A DNA stretch of 64,000 nt from Streptomyces sp. NBC_01451 (lineage in GTDB: Bacteria; Actinomycetota; Actinomycetes; Streptomycetales; Streptomycetaceae). The position numbers and the translations under genes were made by a program. Of the stretch, positions 20,347 through 27,799 are shown piece after piece; the first letter of the stretch is position 1, and each line of letters opens with the position of its first letter. The stretch covers positions 6,200,001-6,264,000 of the forward strand of contig NZ_CP109479.1 in assembly GCF_036227485.1 (NCBI RefSeq), in the 5' to 3' direction. The notes below the pieces were generated by a model, which saw only the letters and a program-made list of their open reading frames with translations, was not told the DNA's origin and searched no databases.

Positions 20347-20470
20347 CACTTCTATAGAAGAGGTGCACCATGTTTATGTCCGAGCAGCGCCGTGCGGAGG
20401 CATTGGAGTCCGGTGCTGCCGGAAGAGCTGACCGTTGCCGCAGTGGTGGCTATGGCGTGGAGGAGCTGCA

Positions 20471-20830
20471 ATGCACGTTGACGGCCCCGACGCGCAGATG
20501 CCCTGGTTGCGCCTCCAACTTGTGGAATGGTTGCGCAGGCTGTGCAGTCGAGAATGGCAGGAGAAGAACTGGCTGCCGGTGGCACAGGCTGGGGTCGGGT
20601 TCGACGACGCCTTGGACTTCTTCGACGACACCGGAGTGCTCGACGAGCCCTCCGGGCGAATCGGATTCATTCTGCTGAACGACAGGAAAGCTGTTGCACT
20701 GGAACAGCTGAATCGCGTCCTGGACGGTGTGGTAAGCGGAAGGGGAATGAGCGATGAGGAGATAATTCATTCCGTGGGTTGGGTAGATGTTGTCGCTGCC
20801 GCTCAATGTGCGCTAAGGGCTGTCCCGTAA
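20471..20830 (+). CDS. Second immunity-type small protein (SCO4402-like), 3' end rewritten by an IS
   Basis: 119 aa from ATG 20471 with GGAG 9 nt upstream. Acidic; pattern W...L.QL..WLRRL...EWQEKNW ... FFDDTGVLDEPSGRIGFIL ... LDGVVSGRG MSDEEII ... WVDVVAAAQCAL resembles the SCO4402 family, common in immunity loci. The final codons (R-A-V-P-stop) lie inside the left inverted repeat of the adjoining IS5-family element. Removing that element would give L-E-A-M-P-stop, the same total length. The protein may therefore still work. The 124 bp before it hold no gene. Confidence 0.7.
   Translation: MHVDGPDAQMPWLRLQLVEWLRRLCSREWQEKNWLPVAQAGVGFDDALDFFDDTGVLDEPSGRIGFILLNDRKAVALEQLNRVLDGVVSGRGMSDEEIIHSVGWVDVVAAAQCALRAVP
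20816..20830. repeat. Left terminal inverted repeat of the IS5-family element
   Basis: AGGGCTGTCCCGTAA; pairs with 23812-23826 at 14 of 15 positions. It supplies the stop codon (TAA) of the SCO4402-like gene. Confidence 0.88.
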
Positions 20831-20869
20831 CTGTGGCCGCCATGGTGAGTGGACCCGGATCGACAGGCC

Positions 20870-21310
20870 TCACATGAAGAGGAGTTCGACGTCTTTCTCG
20901 ATGCAGAGGCTTAGGACGAGCGCCAGTTGGCGGGCATTTTCGATGTGCTGCTGGAGGAGAGGGCGGGCGGTCTGCTCTTGCCATTCGCCGGTGATCGTTT
21001 CCAGCCGGGGCAAGATCCCGGTGCACTCGGCAGTCGAGAGCTCACCGCCGCCGTCGTCCGGACGGTCGAGGAAGGGCTCCAGCGTGGTGGAGACGTTGCT
21101 CCAGAGTCGCTCTCCGCCGAAGCCCCGCATCTCGTCGAGGGCGAATCCTTCCGCCTGCGCCAGGCGGCAGCGGAACGCGTGGAAGCCGGAGTAGGACCAG
21201 GCGACATCCGGACTGGTAGTGTCCCCGTCGCCTGGGAACAGAATCAGCCCCACGCCGTCCTCCTCATCCGTCGAGTACACAGGATCGGCTGGAGAGAGCC
21301 ACACGTGCAA
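20870..21310 (-). CDS. Uncharacterised acidic protein carried inside the IS5-family element
   Basis: 146 aa, not recognised as a named family. Seen: MHVWLSPADPVYSTDEEDG, GLILFPGDGDTTSPDVAWS, EGFALDEMRGFGGERLW, then a long helical C-terminus. It is soluble and acidic, with no catalytic motif evident. It lies between the left inverted repeat and the transposase, divergent from the transposase with only 16 bp between starts. It may be a passenger gene or, since it resembles toxin-locus proteins in size and charge, an immunity-type gene captured by the element. Both ideas are inference. Confidence 0.65.
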   Translation of the reverse strand: MHVWLSPADPVYSTDEEDGVGLILFPGDGDTTSPDVAWSYSGFHAFRCRLAQAEGFALDEMRGFGGERLWSNVSTTLEPFLDRPDDGGGELSTAECTGILPRLETITGEWQEQTARPLLQQHIENARQLALVLSLCIEKDVELLFM

Positions 21311-21731
21311 CTGAGATGATCAGGCGATGGCTTGTGTGATCACGGCGTCGGAGCCGACCTGGATAGCCCCATTCACTGGGCTGAGCCCGCGCCAGTTCGC
21401 CAAGATGGTGACCATGTTGCGCCGCGGGGGCGCGGATGCGGTGCGGCGGGGCCGACCGTGGAACCTGCCGCTGGAGGACCGAGCACTGCTGGTGGCGGCT
21501 TACTGGCGAACCAACTTGACGATGCGCCAGCTTGCCCCGCTGTTCGGGGTCTCGAAGTCCGCGGCCGACCGCATCATCGATCACCTCGGGCCGATGCTCG
21601 CTCTCCAGGGCCGCAAGCGGTTCACCAAGGACACCGTGCTCATCGTGGACGGCACTCTGGTGCCCACCCGCGATCACACCGTGTCCGAGCAGTCCAAGAC
21701 ATCTCATGTCGTTGAGAGGTCAAGTCCGCGC

Positions 21732-22967
21732 TCAGGCGGCGAGGGGCAAAGGGGCTGGGAAGGCTCGGTCGGGGTCGTACGTCGTTCGGTTCTGCAGGCA
21801 GTGGTATAGGCAGCCCAGGAGCTTGTTGAACAGGTTTCGTAGTGCGGCGGTATGGCGTTCTCCGCCGGCTCGTCGCCTGTCGTAATGGGCGCGGGGAGCG
21901 CCTGTGCGGAGTGTGGCAAAGGCCCACATGTGACCAACGCTGGCGAGTCGTTGGTTCTTGACGGTCCGAGCCACGACGACGTGGCTGCGGCCTGACGCCC
22001 GTGTCACGGGTGCCGCTCCGGCGTATGCCTTGACCGCCCTCGCGTCCGCGAACCGGGAGCGGTCGTCGCCGATCTCGGCCAACAGTCGGGCCCCGGAGAG
22101 CACGGACAGACCCGGGAAGCTGGTGATGATGTCGGCGTCTGGGTGCGCGAGGAACGCATCCTCTGTCGCCGCTGCGAGGTCGGTGCCACTGCTGCAGGCA
22201 GCGTTGACCTGCTGGATGAGTGCCGATGCCTGTCGCCCCATGGCCTCTTCGACCAGCGGCAGTTGGTGGAGGTGCTCCGCCCGGAAGATCTCCCGGAGCC
22301 GTTCGACCTCCGTTTCAATGCCGCGCCGCAGGCGACCCGCCCGTGTGAGGAGTCCGCGCAACTGGCTGCGGGTGAGTCTGGCCGCAGAGGCCGGCGTGGG
22401 GGCGGCCGCAAGAACCGCTCGTGCGTGTGCGGAGTCGAGTCCCAGTTTGCCGGGTCCGTGGAAGGCGGTGAGGGCGGCCGGGTAGTACTCGCGCAGGTGG
22501 GAGCGGAGCCGGTTGACCATCTGTTGCCGATCCCAGACCGCGTCCTGGTGGGCACGGGCGAGGACGGCAATGGCTTGCCCGGCTTCGCTGTCTGCGGGCA
22601 GTGGGCGATGTGCGTGCCGGTCGGTACGGAGAATGTTGGCCAGTACTCGGGCGTCAGCGGCGTCGGACTTGGCCCTGGAGACGCTGCCGCGGTCGCGGTA
22701 GCGGGCGGCGGCCAAGGGGTTGATCGCATAGACCGTGCGGCCGGTGGCTCGCAGAGAGGCGACCAGCAGCCCACGCGGAGTCTCGATGGCGACCGGGATC
22801 CGGCACTCGGCGCTGTCGCCGTGGCGGGCCAGGAGTTCCAGCAGGGCGTGGAAGCCGGCGCTGTCGTCGCTGATCCGCAACTTGGCCAATTGGCTGCCGT
22901 CCTGGTCGACGAGGGCTATGTCGTGGTGCCCCTCCGCCCAGTCGATGCCGCAGAAGATCGCGCTCAA
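21732..22967 (-). CDS. IS110-family DEDD transposase/recombinase
   Basis: About 411 aa from a TTG at 22967, chosen because GGAGG lies 8 nt upstream. The frame is open to 23045. Seen: RuvC-like DEDD residues in FCGIDWAEGHHD, PVAIETPRG and KSDAADARVL; then the C-terminal Tnp domain with SFPGLSVLSGARLLAEIGD and the serine region APVTRASGRSHVV. These two halves are the hallmark of bridge-RNA-guided IS110 recombinases. It appears intact: no frameshift or stop was seen. Confidence 0.92.
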   Translation of the reverse strand: MSAIFCGIDWAEGHHDIALVDQDGSQLAKLRISDDSAGFHALLELLARHGDSAECRIPVAIETPRGLLVASLRATGRTVYAINPLAAARYRDRGSVSRAKSDAADARVLANILRTDRHAHRPLPADSEAGQAIAVLARAHQDAVWDRQQMVNRLRSHLREYYPAALTAFHGPGKLGLDSAHARAVLAAAPTPASAARLTRSQLRGLLTRAGRLRRGIETEVERLREIFRAEHLHQLPLVEEAMGRQASALIQQVNAACSSGTDLAAATEDAFLAHPDADIITSFPGLSVLSGARLLAEIGDDRSRFADARAVKAYAGAAPVTRASGRSHVVVARTVKNQRLASVGHMWAFATLRTGAPRAHYDRRRAGGERHTAALRNLFNKLLGCLYHCLQNRTTYDPDRAFPAPLPLAA

Positions 22968-23174
22968 CTTCTCTACCTCCGTCTCGTCATGCACGTCATT
23001 TCCCGGGCGGAGCACGCGGCGCTCTAATAGAAGTGCTCGGGGCACGCCATCTCATGAGCCGTTCGTGTCTCCAGCGACCGGCAGGGACCTCGGTCTGCTG
23101 GAGAGCTCTGGGCTCGCGAACTGTTGAGAGGTCGGCCCCTGTCGGCGGGCTGGCGACATGAAACCTGACCCGCT

Positions 23175-23246
23175 CCTGCCGGGCGGGACCGGTCTTAGAC
23201 AAGAGATCGAAGGTCCCGGAACTACCGAAGGTCTCCGCCCGGCAGG
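23175..23246 (-). ncRNA. Candidate bridge RNA core of the IS110-family element
   Basis: A perfect 12-bp inverted repeat (CCTGCCGGGCGG / CCGCCCGGCAGG) encloses 48 nt in the non-coding end upstream of the transposase. Within it 23219-23227 is GAACTACCG, identical to the DNA at the right insertion boundary (23364-23372), and 23195-23201 is TTAGACA, identical to the rebuilt donor junction (TTAG from the right end plus ACA from the left end). In transcript sense the target-like loop precedes the donor-like loop, the order known for IS621. RNA ends were not determined. Confidence 0.65.
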
Positions 23247-23811
23247 GCGGGCGCGAGGCAGAGCCGGTCTGACCACGGGGATCTCGTCCCGGAAGTGGGG
23301 CAGGCTTCCACCTCACTCGGCAGCCCTTGCGCTCACGCGCTCAGGCTCACCGATGAGCTATTAGAACTACCGGTACTCCACCAACCATCAGGTCGTCATC
23401 GATGCCGATACCCGGCTGGTCGTCGTGGTCGGCCGGCCCTTGCCCGGAAACCGCAATGACTGCAAAGCGTGGGAGGAATCCGGCGCCAAGGCCGCCGTTG
23501 GCAGGACACTCACAATCGCCGACGGAGGCTATCCCGGCACCGGGCTCGTCATGCCCCACCGTCCGCGCAAGGGCGAAGACCTGCCCGGCTGGAAGCAGGA
23601 GCACAACAAGTCCCACAAGCAGGTCCGCGCGCGCGTCGAGCACGTCTTTGCCCGCATGAAGACGTGGAAGATCCTCCGTGACTGCCGTCTCAAAGGCGAC
23701 GGAGTCCACCACGCCATGCTCGGTATTGCTCGGTTGCACAACCTCGCCCTCGCCGGATAGACGGGCGAGTCGGTCCACGGCCAGTCACGCCCGAGGCAGC
23801 TCGGAGATCAC

Positions 23812-23826
23812 TTACGGGACGGCCCT
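23812..23826. repeat. Right terminal inverted repeat of the IS5-family element
   Basis: TTACGGGACGGCCCT, 52 bp after the transposase stop. It is followed by TAG and only about 12 bp later by the IS1182-family end. Confidence 0.88.
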
Positions 23827-23841
23827 TAGAGGCAATGCCGT

Positions 23842-23860
23842 GACTCTGTTGGTGATCTTC
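23842..23860. repeat. Left terminal inverted repeat of IS1182-family element
   Basis: GACTCTGTTGGTGATCTTC, identical in inverted orientation to 25600-25618. Confidence 0.9.
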
Positions 23861-23865
23861 GGGAG

Positions 23866-25524
23866 TCATCCAGTGGCTGCAGTGCAAAGGGTGTGAAATC
23901 GGCTTGATCGTGTGCGTCCTCTGGGTGTCTCGGTGATCCAGTCGGCGGTGCGGGTGAGGTTGCAGGCCATGGCGGTGAGCATGTGTTGGACGTGCGTCTT
24001 GGCGAGCCCGCGGTAGCGCGCACGCCGTAGGCCGTTGCTCCGGACGGTCTGGGAGAGTGTCGCCTCGATGCCAGCACGGATCGCATAGCGACGCTGCCAG
24101 TCTTCGGTGTTCTGGTCCAGGCGGTTGCTCTGCTGGATCTCGTGCAGTTCGCGGGTGGGTAGCAGCGCGAGCGAGCGCGGTCCGCTGACTGCGTCGGTGC
24201 ACTGCGGGCGGACCGGGCAGGCCAGGCAGGTGGCCTTGTCGAACTTGACCTGGATGTAGTCGTGGCCGCTGATGCGCAGGGGGCGCCATTCCCGGCTGAG
24301 GTTGCCCTGGGGGCAGGTGGCCTGCTGGTTCCCCCAGTTGATGGTGAAGGCGGACTTCCCGAAACCCTCGCCGTTCTTGGCCTGGCGGCTGTGGTCGGCG
24401 ACGATCGGGCCGAGCAGCGTGATCGCGTGGACCTGCTGGGCGCGTTGGACGTGAGCCGGGGTGATGTAGGCGGCATCGACCACGTGCTCGGCCGGGACCA
24501 GGGCTGCTTGGGCCAGGTCGTCATGGATCTGCTCGGTGAGCCGGCCGTCCTGGACCGGGGCGATCGTGGTGGCGACGTGCACCACGATCTCGGGCCGCTG
24601 TTCCTCGCAGGTCTCGGTGTAATGCACGCGATAGCCGCTCCACTCGGTGCCGTTCTTGGTGCAGTAGTGCGCGTCGGTGTCGTACGGGGAGTCGAAGCGC
24701 AGGCTCGCCGGTGGCAGCGCGTGCCCGTCACGCCAGCGGAGTCGTCCTTCCTCGTCCCAGTAGTAGTGGTGAACCCACACCTGTCGCAGGATCTCCACCT
24801 GGGGAAGAGCCCGCAGCCGGCCCGGCGTGCCGGGAGACCACAGGGCGGCCAGCACCTTCTGCCCGTCCCGTCCGAAAGTCTCCGCCCGCGCGATCACGGC
24901 CTCCGGCCCGCCGGCTACCTTCCTGATCTCGATCCTCCGCCCGTAACGCTTGTCCCACTCGGGCTCGATCAACGGCAGCAGCCATCCCGGCGCGATCTCC
25001 GCCAGCTCCTCCAGGGCCGCCCGCAGGCTCTCCTCGGCCAGCTCCAGGCGGCTGAGCCGCCGCACCGCGGCCAGCGCATACGTCGCGTCGGTCCGCTGCC
25101 GCCCGCCGGACTTCAGCAGCCCTGCCTCGGTCAGCCGCTTGAGCATCACACCGAGCATCCGGTCCGCCGCGTCGCCCTCGACCAGCCGTGCCCGAAAGTC
25201 GCACAGGAGCGAGTGATCGAACCCGGAGTCCTCCAACTCCAAGCCCAGGGCGTACTTCCAGTCGATCCGAGTGCGCACCGCCTGCGCGGCTGCCCGGTCC
25301 GACAGGTCCTCGGCGAACTGCAGCACCGAGACCAGTGCCAGCTGCCCCGGCGAGAACCCTGGCCGCCCATCTGCGGGATAGAGGTCGGCGAACTCCTCAT
25401 CCTCGAACAGCACATCGAGACGATCCCGCACCAGCATCGCGGGGGTTCCCTTCGGACAGGCCGCCCACGCCGTGCGCACGGTCCGCGCCGGAATCCGCTG
25501 GTAATCCCCTGGCTGCAACGACAT
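23866..25524 (-). CDS. IS1182-family transposase
   Basis: About 552 aa from ATG at 25524 (MSLQPGDYQRIPARTVRTAW); the frame is open to 25572. Seen: the N-terminal domain FADLYPADGRPGFSPGQLAL, DDE-type core with GFDHSLLCDFRARL and QRTDATYALAAV, YDTDAHYCTKNG, a Cys cluster (CLACPVRPQCTD), and YAIRAGIEATLSQTVRSNGLRRARYRG with the final Glu. It appears complete and could be active. Confidence 0.93.
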   Translation of the reverse strand: MSLQPGDYQRIPARTVRTAWAACPKGTPAMLVRDRLDVLFEDEEFADLYPADGRPGFSPGQLALVSVLQFAEDLSDRAAAQAVRTRIDWKYALGLELEDSGFDHSLLCDFRARLVEGDAADRMLGVMLKRLTEAGLLKSGGRQRTDATYALAAVRRLSRLELAEESLRAALEELAEIAPGWLLPLIEPEWDKRYGRRIEIRKVAGGPEAVIARAETFGRDGQKVLAALWSPGTPGRLRALPQVEILRQVWVHHYYWDEEGRLRWRDGHALPPASLRFDSPYDTDAHYCTKNGTEWSGYRVHYTETCEEQRPEIVVHVATTIAPVQDGRLTEQIHDDLAQAALVPAEHVVDAAYITPAHVQRAQQVHAITLLGPIVADHSRQAKNGEGFGKSAFTINWGNQQATCPQGNLSREWRPLRISGHDYIQVKFDKATCLACPVRPQCTDAVSGPRSLALLPTRELHEIQQSNRLDQNTEDWQRRYAIRAGIEATLSQTVRSNGLRRARYRGLAKTHVQHMLTAMACNLTRTADWITETPRGRTRSSRFHTLCTAATG

Positions 25525-25599
25525 CAGGCCCGCCCCGACCTCGACACCGCCCCGCTGCCTCCACTGAAGCACCGACCGGAGCGACTGTCAGCACCCACT

Positions 25600-25618
25600 G
25601 AAGATCACCAACAGAGTC
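25600..25618. repeat. Right terminal inverted repeat of IS1182-family element
   Basis: GAAGATCACCAACAGAGTC. It supplies the premature 3' end of the regulator pseudogene beside it. Confidence 0.9.
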
Positions 25619-26297
25619 TCGTCGTTCCGTTGAGGAACGCGCTCGCCCCAGCCTCGAACGGCAGCACCTGCATCAGTACCCGGCGATTCGTCCGAGCCGC
25701 TTCGACGAGACTGGTCAGCTGCTCGGCCATCACGGCTGCACCGCCCACTTGCGTACGCAACACAGCCTCGTGCAGAACGACCCAGAGTTGGGGAGCCGTG
25801 GGGCTGGTCAGAAGGGCTTGCCTCTCCATTCGGGTCCGCAGCAGTTTCTCGACCGTCTTCTGCGGTTCGAACCGCTGAGCCGCGCTGATCAGCGCTCGCG
25901 CGTACGCCTCCGTCTGCAGCAACCCCGGCACCAACATCGGCGCGTACTCGCTGATCGTCTTCGCCAGTGTCTCCAACTCCGCCGCGTCCGCGAAGTAGGC
26001 CGCGTGCTTGGACTTGCGGGCAAGGCCGCACAGCCGCTCGAAGTGTTGTCCCGTACCGAAGATCTGGTCGAAAAGGCGGGACAGGTCCGGCTGTGGGCGG
26101 CGGATCGCGGACTCGAACTGGCCGATGTACGTGCCCGAGCAGAAGACCTTCTCGCCCAACTACTCCTGGGAGAAGCCGGCTGCTTCCCGCTCCCGGCGCA
26201 GCTCACAGCCGTAGAAGGCCCTCGGCGACGCGTACGGGTCAAGCCCTACGCCCGTACCCCGACCCTGCTGCCTGCCCCTGCTGTCCTGTGCTGTCAC
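25605..26297 (-). pseudogene. Scr1/DUF5753-type helix-turn-helix regulator, broken twice
   Basis: Reading from a GTG at 26297 gives ...LDPYASPRAFYGCELRRERE then AAGFSQE, and then an in-frame amber codon (26160-26162) where a Gln is expected. The frame continues LGEKVFCSGTYIGQFE into a DUF5753 domain (MLVPGLLQTEAYARA; VLHEAVLRT; VLPFEAGASAFLNGT). The 3' end is cut by the IS1182 inverted repeat, so the last part of DUF5753 is missing. A CAG-to-TAG change would explain the stop. No DUF397 partner gene is visible nearby. Confidence 0.8.
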
Positions 26298-26541
26298 CGG
26301 ACCACGCCCCTCGCGCTGTCAGATCGCCGCATCCCGAGTCCCTACCTGTGCGCACTCCGGGCCTGGCAATTTGTGGACGCGGTGGGGCACTTGAAAACGA
26401 ATGTGCACCTAGGGTAGTTGGGTGAGTTTATAGCGTGAGAAGAACAGGGGAATCGGTCGCCTTCGGCCGTGCCCTCTCAGGCCGGCGTCGCTCCCGGATC
26501 CAGTCGCTCTGATCCCCCGACCCAAGGTTTCCTCAAGTGGA

Positions 26542-26581
26542 ACGGGCCGCGCCCCCGGTGAACTCTGGCGGCGCGGCCCGT
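26542..26581 (-). terminator. Hairpin downstream of the Rpn-like gene
   Basis: Perfect 12-bp stem ACGGGCCGCGCC / GGCGCGGCCCGT with a 16-nt loop, 15 bp beyond the stop at 26596. The 244 bp between this hairpin and the pseudogene start contain no credible gene. Confidence 0.65.
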
Positions 26582-26595
26582 GTCGGTTCCGGAGG

Positions 26596-27534
26596 CTACC
26601 CCTGGGCGAACAGCTCTTCCGCGTCGGTGGCTGTGAGTGACCGGTCGAACCAGGTGCCGAGGGTGTCCAGGTCGGTGCAGCCGCTGATGCGTTCGCGGGC
26701 GGCCTCGGTGATGTCGATGCCGCGGAGGTCGAGGATGCGGAGGATGTCCTGGACGCGGCCTTCAGCTTCGCCCCTGGCCCGGCCCTCGGCCTCGCCCTTG
26801 GCTTTGCCTTCGGCCTCCCCCTGGGCGAAGCCCTTGATGCGGTACTCCTCCACGATGGTGCCGCTGCCCGGGAAGCGGCTGGGACGCATGGCCACGAGGT
26901 TCCTCCAGAGTGCGCGGGCCGGGGTGTCGCCCAAGCCGATTTCGGTGTATTCCGCCCAGTCATCCAAGGCATTGCCGCCGATGTTGGCCAGCGCCGTTGC
27001 CAGAGCTTCCAGTATCGCAGGGAGGGCCGGGTCCTTGGCGTGAGCGAGTGCGGAGAGGACCGCCAGGGGGATGTCCTGTTCCGCCTCGTCCGGGTCGATG
27101 ATCGTGGGCAGGTTGTCGGGGCCCAGGACCAGAGGGAAGGCCGCGATGCTGGTGTGGGCCGGCAGGCCGATGCGGATCGGGTTCGCGGCCCAGGACGCGG
27201 TGTTCTTGTCCCGGCAGAGCACCAGCAGGATCGGGGGCACCTTGTATGTGGCGTAGAGATAGGCCAAGTAGTACGTCCAACTGCTGTGCTTCTCCTGGTC
27301 CGGTTTGCCCTGGGACTCGAAGGCGAGCAGATAACCGTCGTTGTCCTCCGTGGTGATCCGTAACAGGGTGTCCACGCGGCGTGCCAGGGGCTTGATCTCG
27401 GTGAGATCGGTGTCCAGGAACTGGATCGACGTGGGTTTGGGGAAGGGGATGCCGGCCCTCGGAAGGGCTCGGGCGAAGAGCTCCGGGTCCTCCCTGAAGA
27501 TCTGGTGCATCGCCTCGTGCGGTGAGCTGACCAT
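26596..27534 (-). CDS. PD-(D/E)XK (Rpn/YhgA-like) family protein with Glu/Gly repeat tail
   Basis: 312 aa from ATG 27534 (MVSSPHEAMHQIFREDPELF); a longer frame to 27687 lacks support. Seen: the family core TDLTEIKPLARRVDTLLRI ... YLLAFESQGKPD (Asp, then E-x-Q-type acidic pair), YLAYLYATYKVPPILLVLC, and near the C-terminus a charged repeat of EGKAKGEAEGRARGEAEGR type followed by a short helical end. Related proteins are recombination-promoting nucleases or IS-derived families present in many copies in Streptomyces. The exact function here is unknown. Confidence 0.75.
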   Translation of the reverse strand: MVSSPHEAMHQIFREDPELFARALPRAGIPFPKPTSIQFLDTDLTEIKPLARRVDTLLRITTEDNDGYLLAFESQGKPDQEKHSSWTYYLAYLYATYKVPPILLVLCRDKNTASWAANPIRIGLPAHTSIAAFPLVLGPDNLPTIIDPDEAEQDIPLAVLSALAHAKDPALPAILEALATALANIGGNALDDWAEYTEIGLGDTPARALWRNLVAMRPSRFPGSGTIVEEYRIKGFAQGEAEGKAKGEAEGRARGEAEGRVQDILRILDLRGIDITEAARERISGCTDLDTLGTWFDRSLTATDAEELFAQG

Positions 27535-27799
27535 GCGATGGAACGTAATGGGGTGAATACGTTTCTGCGGTGCCAAGGCGATGCGTTCAGCCGTACGAGT
27601 GGCTTTTGTCTTTGGAATTTGCCAGAGGGGTATGCGTGCATGCCTGTGCAGGCCTGTTCGGTGCACTCGGTGGCCGGATTTTGCCATATTGACCGCCTCA
27701 CTGTCCTCGAACTCCCTTGCGAAATATGCCAGTTGCGATCACGCTTCTGCGTGTCGACGGGGGTCGGGGCGGGAGCGGGAAGCGGAGGCTGGGGCGGGT

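Larger units (their letters stand above)
21699..23364 (-). mobile_element. IS110-family insertion sequence (1666 bp)
   Basis: Ends are set by comparison with the uninterrupted transposase frame. Target sequence CCA-AG-AACTACC became CCA-AG-ACATCTC at the left and ATT-AG-AACTACC at the right. The shared AG (CT in the transposase sense) is the expected IS110 core dinucleotide. No terminal inverted repeats are apparent, as is usual for the family. The long non-coding end lies upstream of the transposase, which is the IS110-group arrangement. Confidence 0.88.
21327..23760 (+). pseudogene. IS5-family transposase, split by the IS110-family insertion
   Basis: Left part 21327-21698 encodes the N-terminal helix-turn-helix (MRQLAPLFGVSKSAADRIIDHL) and the first catalytic Asp (LIVDGTLVPTRD). 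Right part 23365-23760 resumes at NYRYSTNHQVVIDADT with the second Asp (GNRNDCKAWE) and the Glu (ARVEHVFARMK). Deleting 1666 bp rejoins ...EQSK-NYRYST... in frame, so the transposase was intact before the insertion. It is inactive now. Confidence 0.9.
20816..23826 (+). mobile_element. IS5-family element (TA target), interrupted by an IS110-family element
   Basis: Bounded by 15-bp inverted repeats AGGGCTGTCCCGTAA (20816-20830) and TTACGGGACGGCCCT (23812-23826), with one mismatch, each flanked by TA (20814-20815 and 23827-23828), the likely target duplication. It carries a DDE transposase now split by the IS110-family insertion and, on the other strand, an extra ORF. Without the insertion it would be about 1.35 kb. 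TA duplication points to the IS427-like group of IS5 (inference). Confidence 0.85.
23842..25618 (-). mobile_element. IS1182-family insertion sequence
   Basis: Perfect 19-bp terminal inverted repeats: GACTCTGTTGGTGATCTTC (23842-23860) and its complement at 25600-25618. One transposase gene fills the interior. The left end lies about 12 bp from the IS5-family element and the right end lies inside a Scr1-type regulator gene. No clear target duplication was seen, so a deletion or rearrangement may have accompanied it. Confidence 0.88.

Noticed and set aside
20370..20678. Alternative 102-aa ORF overlapping the SCO4402-like gene
   Set aside because: Lies in another frame, lacks a family pattern; the 20471 frame has a ribosome-binding site and conserved acidic pattern.
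21711..23133. 11-bp direct repeat GTTGAGAGGTC at 21711 and 23123
   Set aside because: It lies inside the IS110 element, not at its ends, and does not define a duplication.
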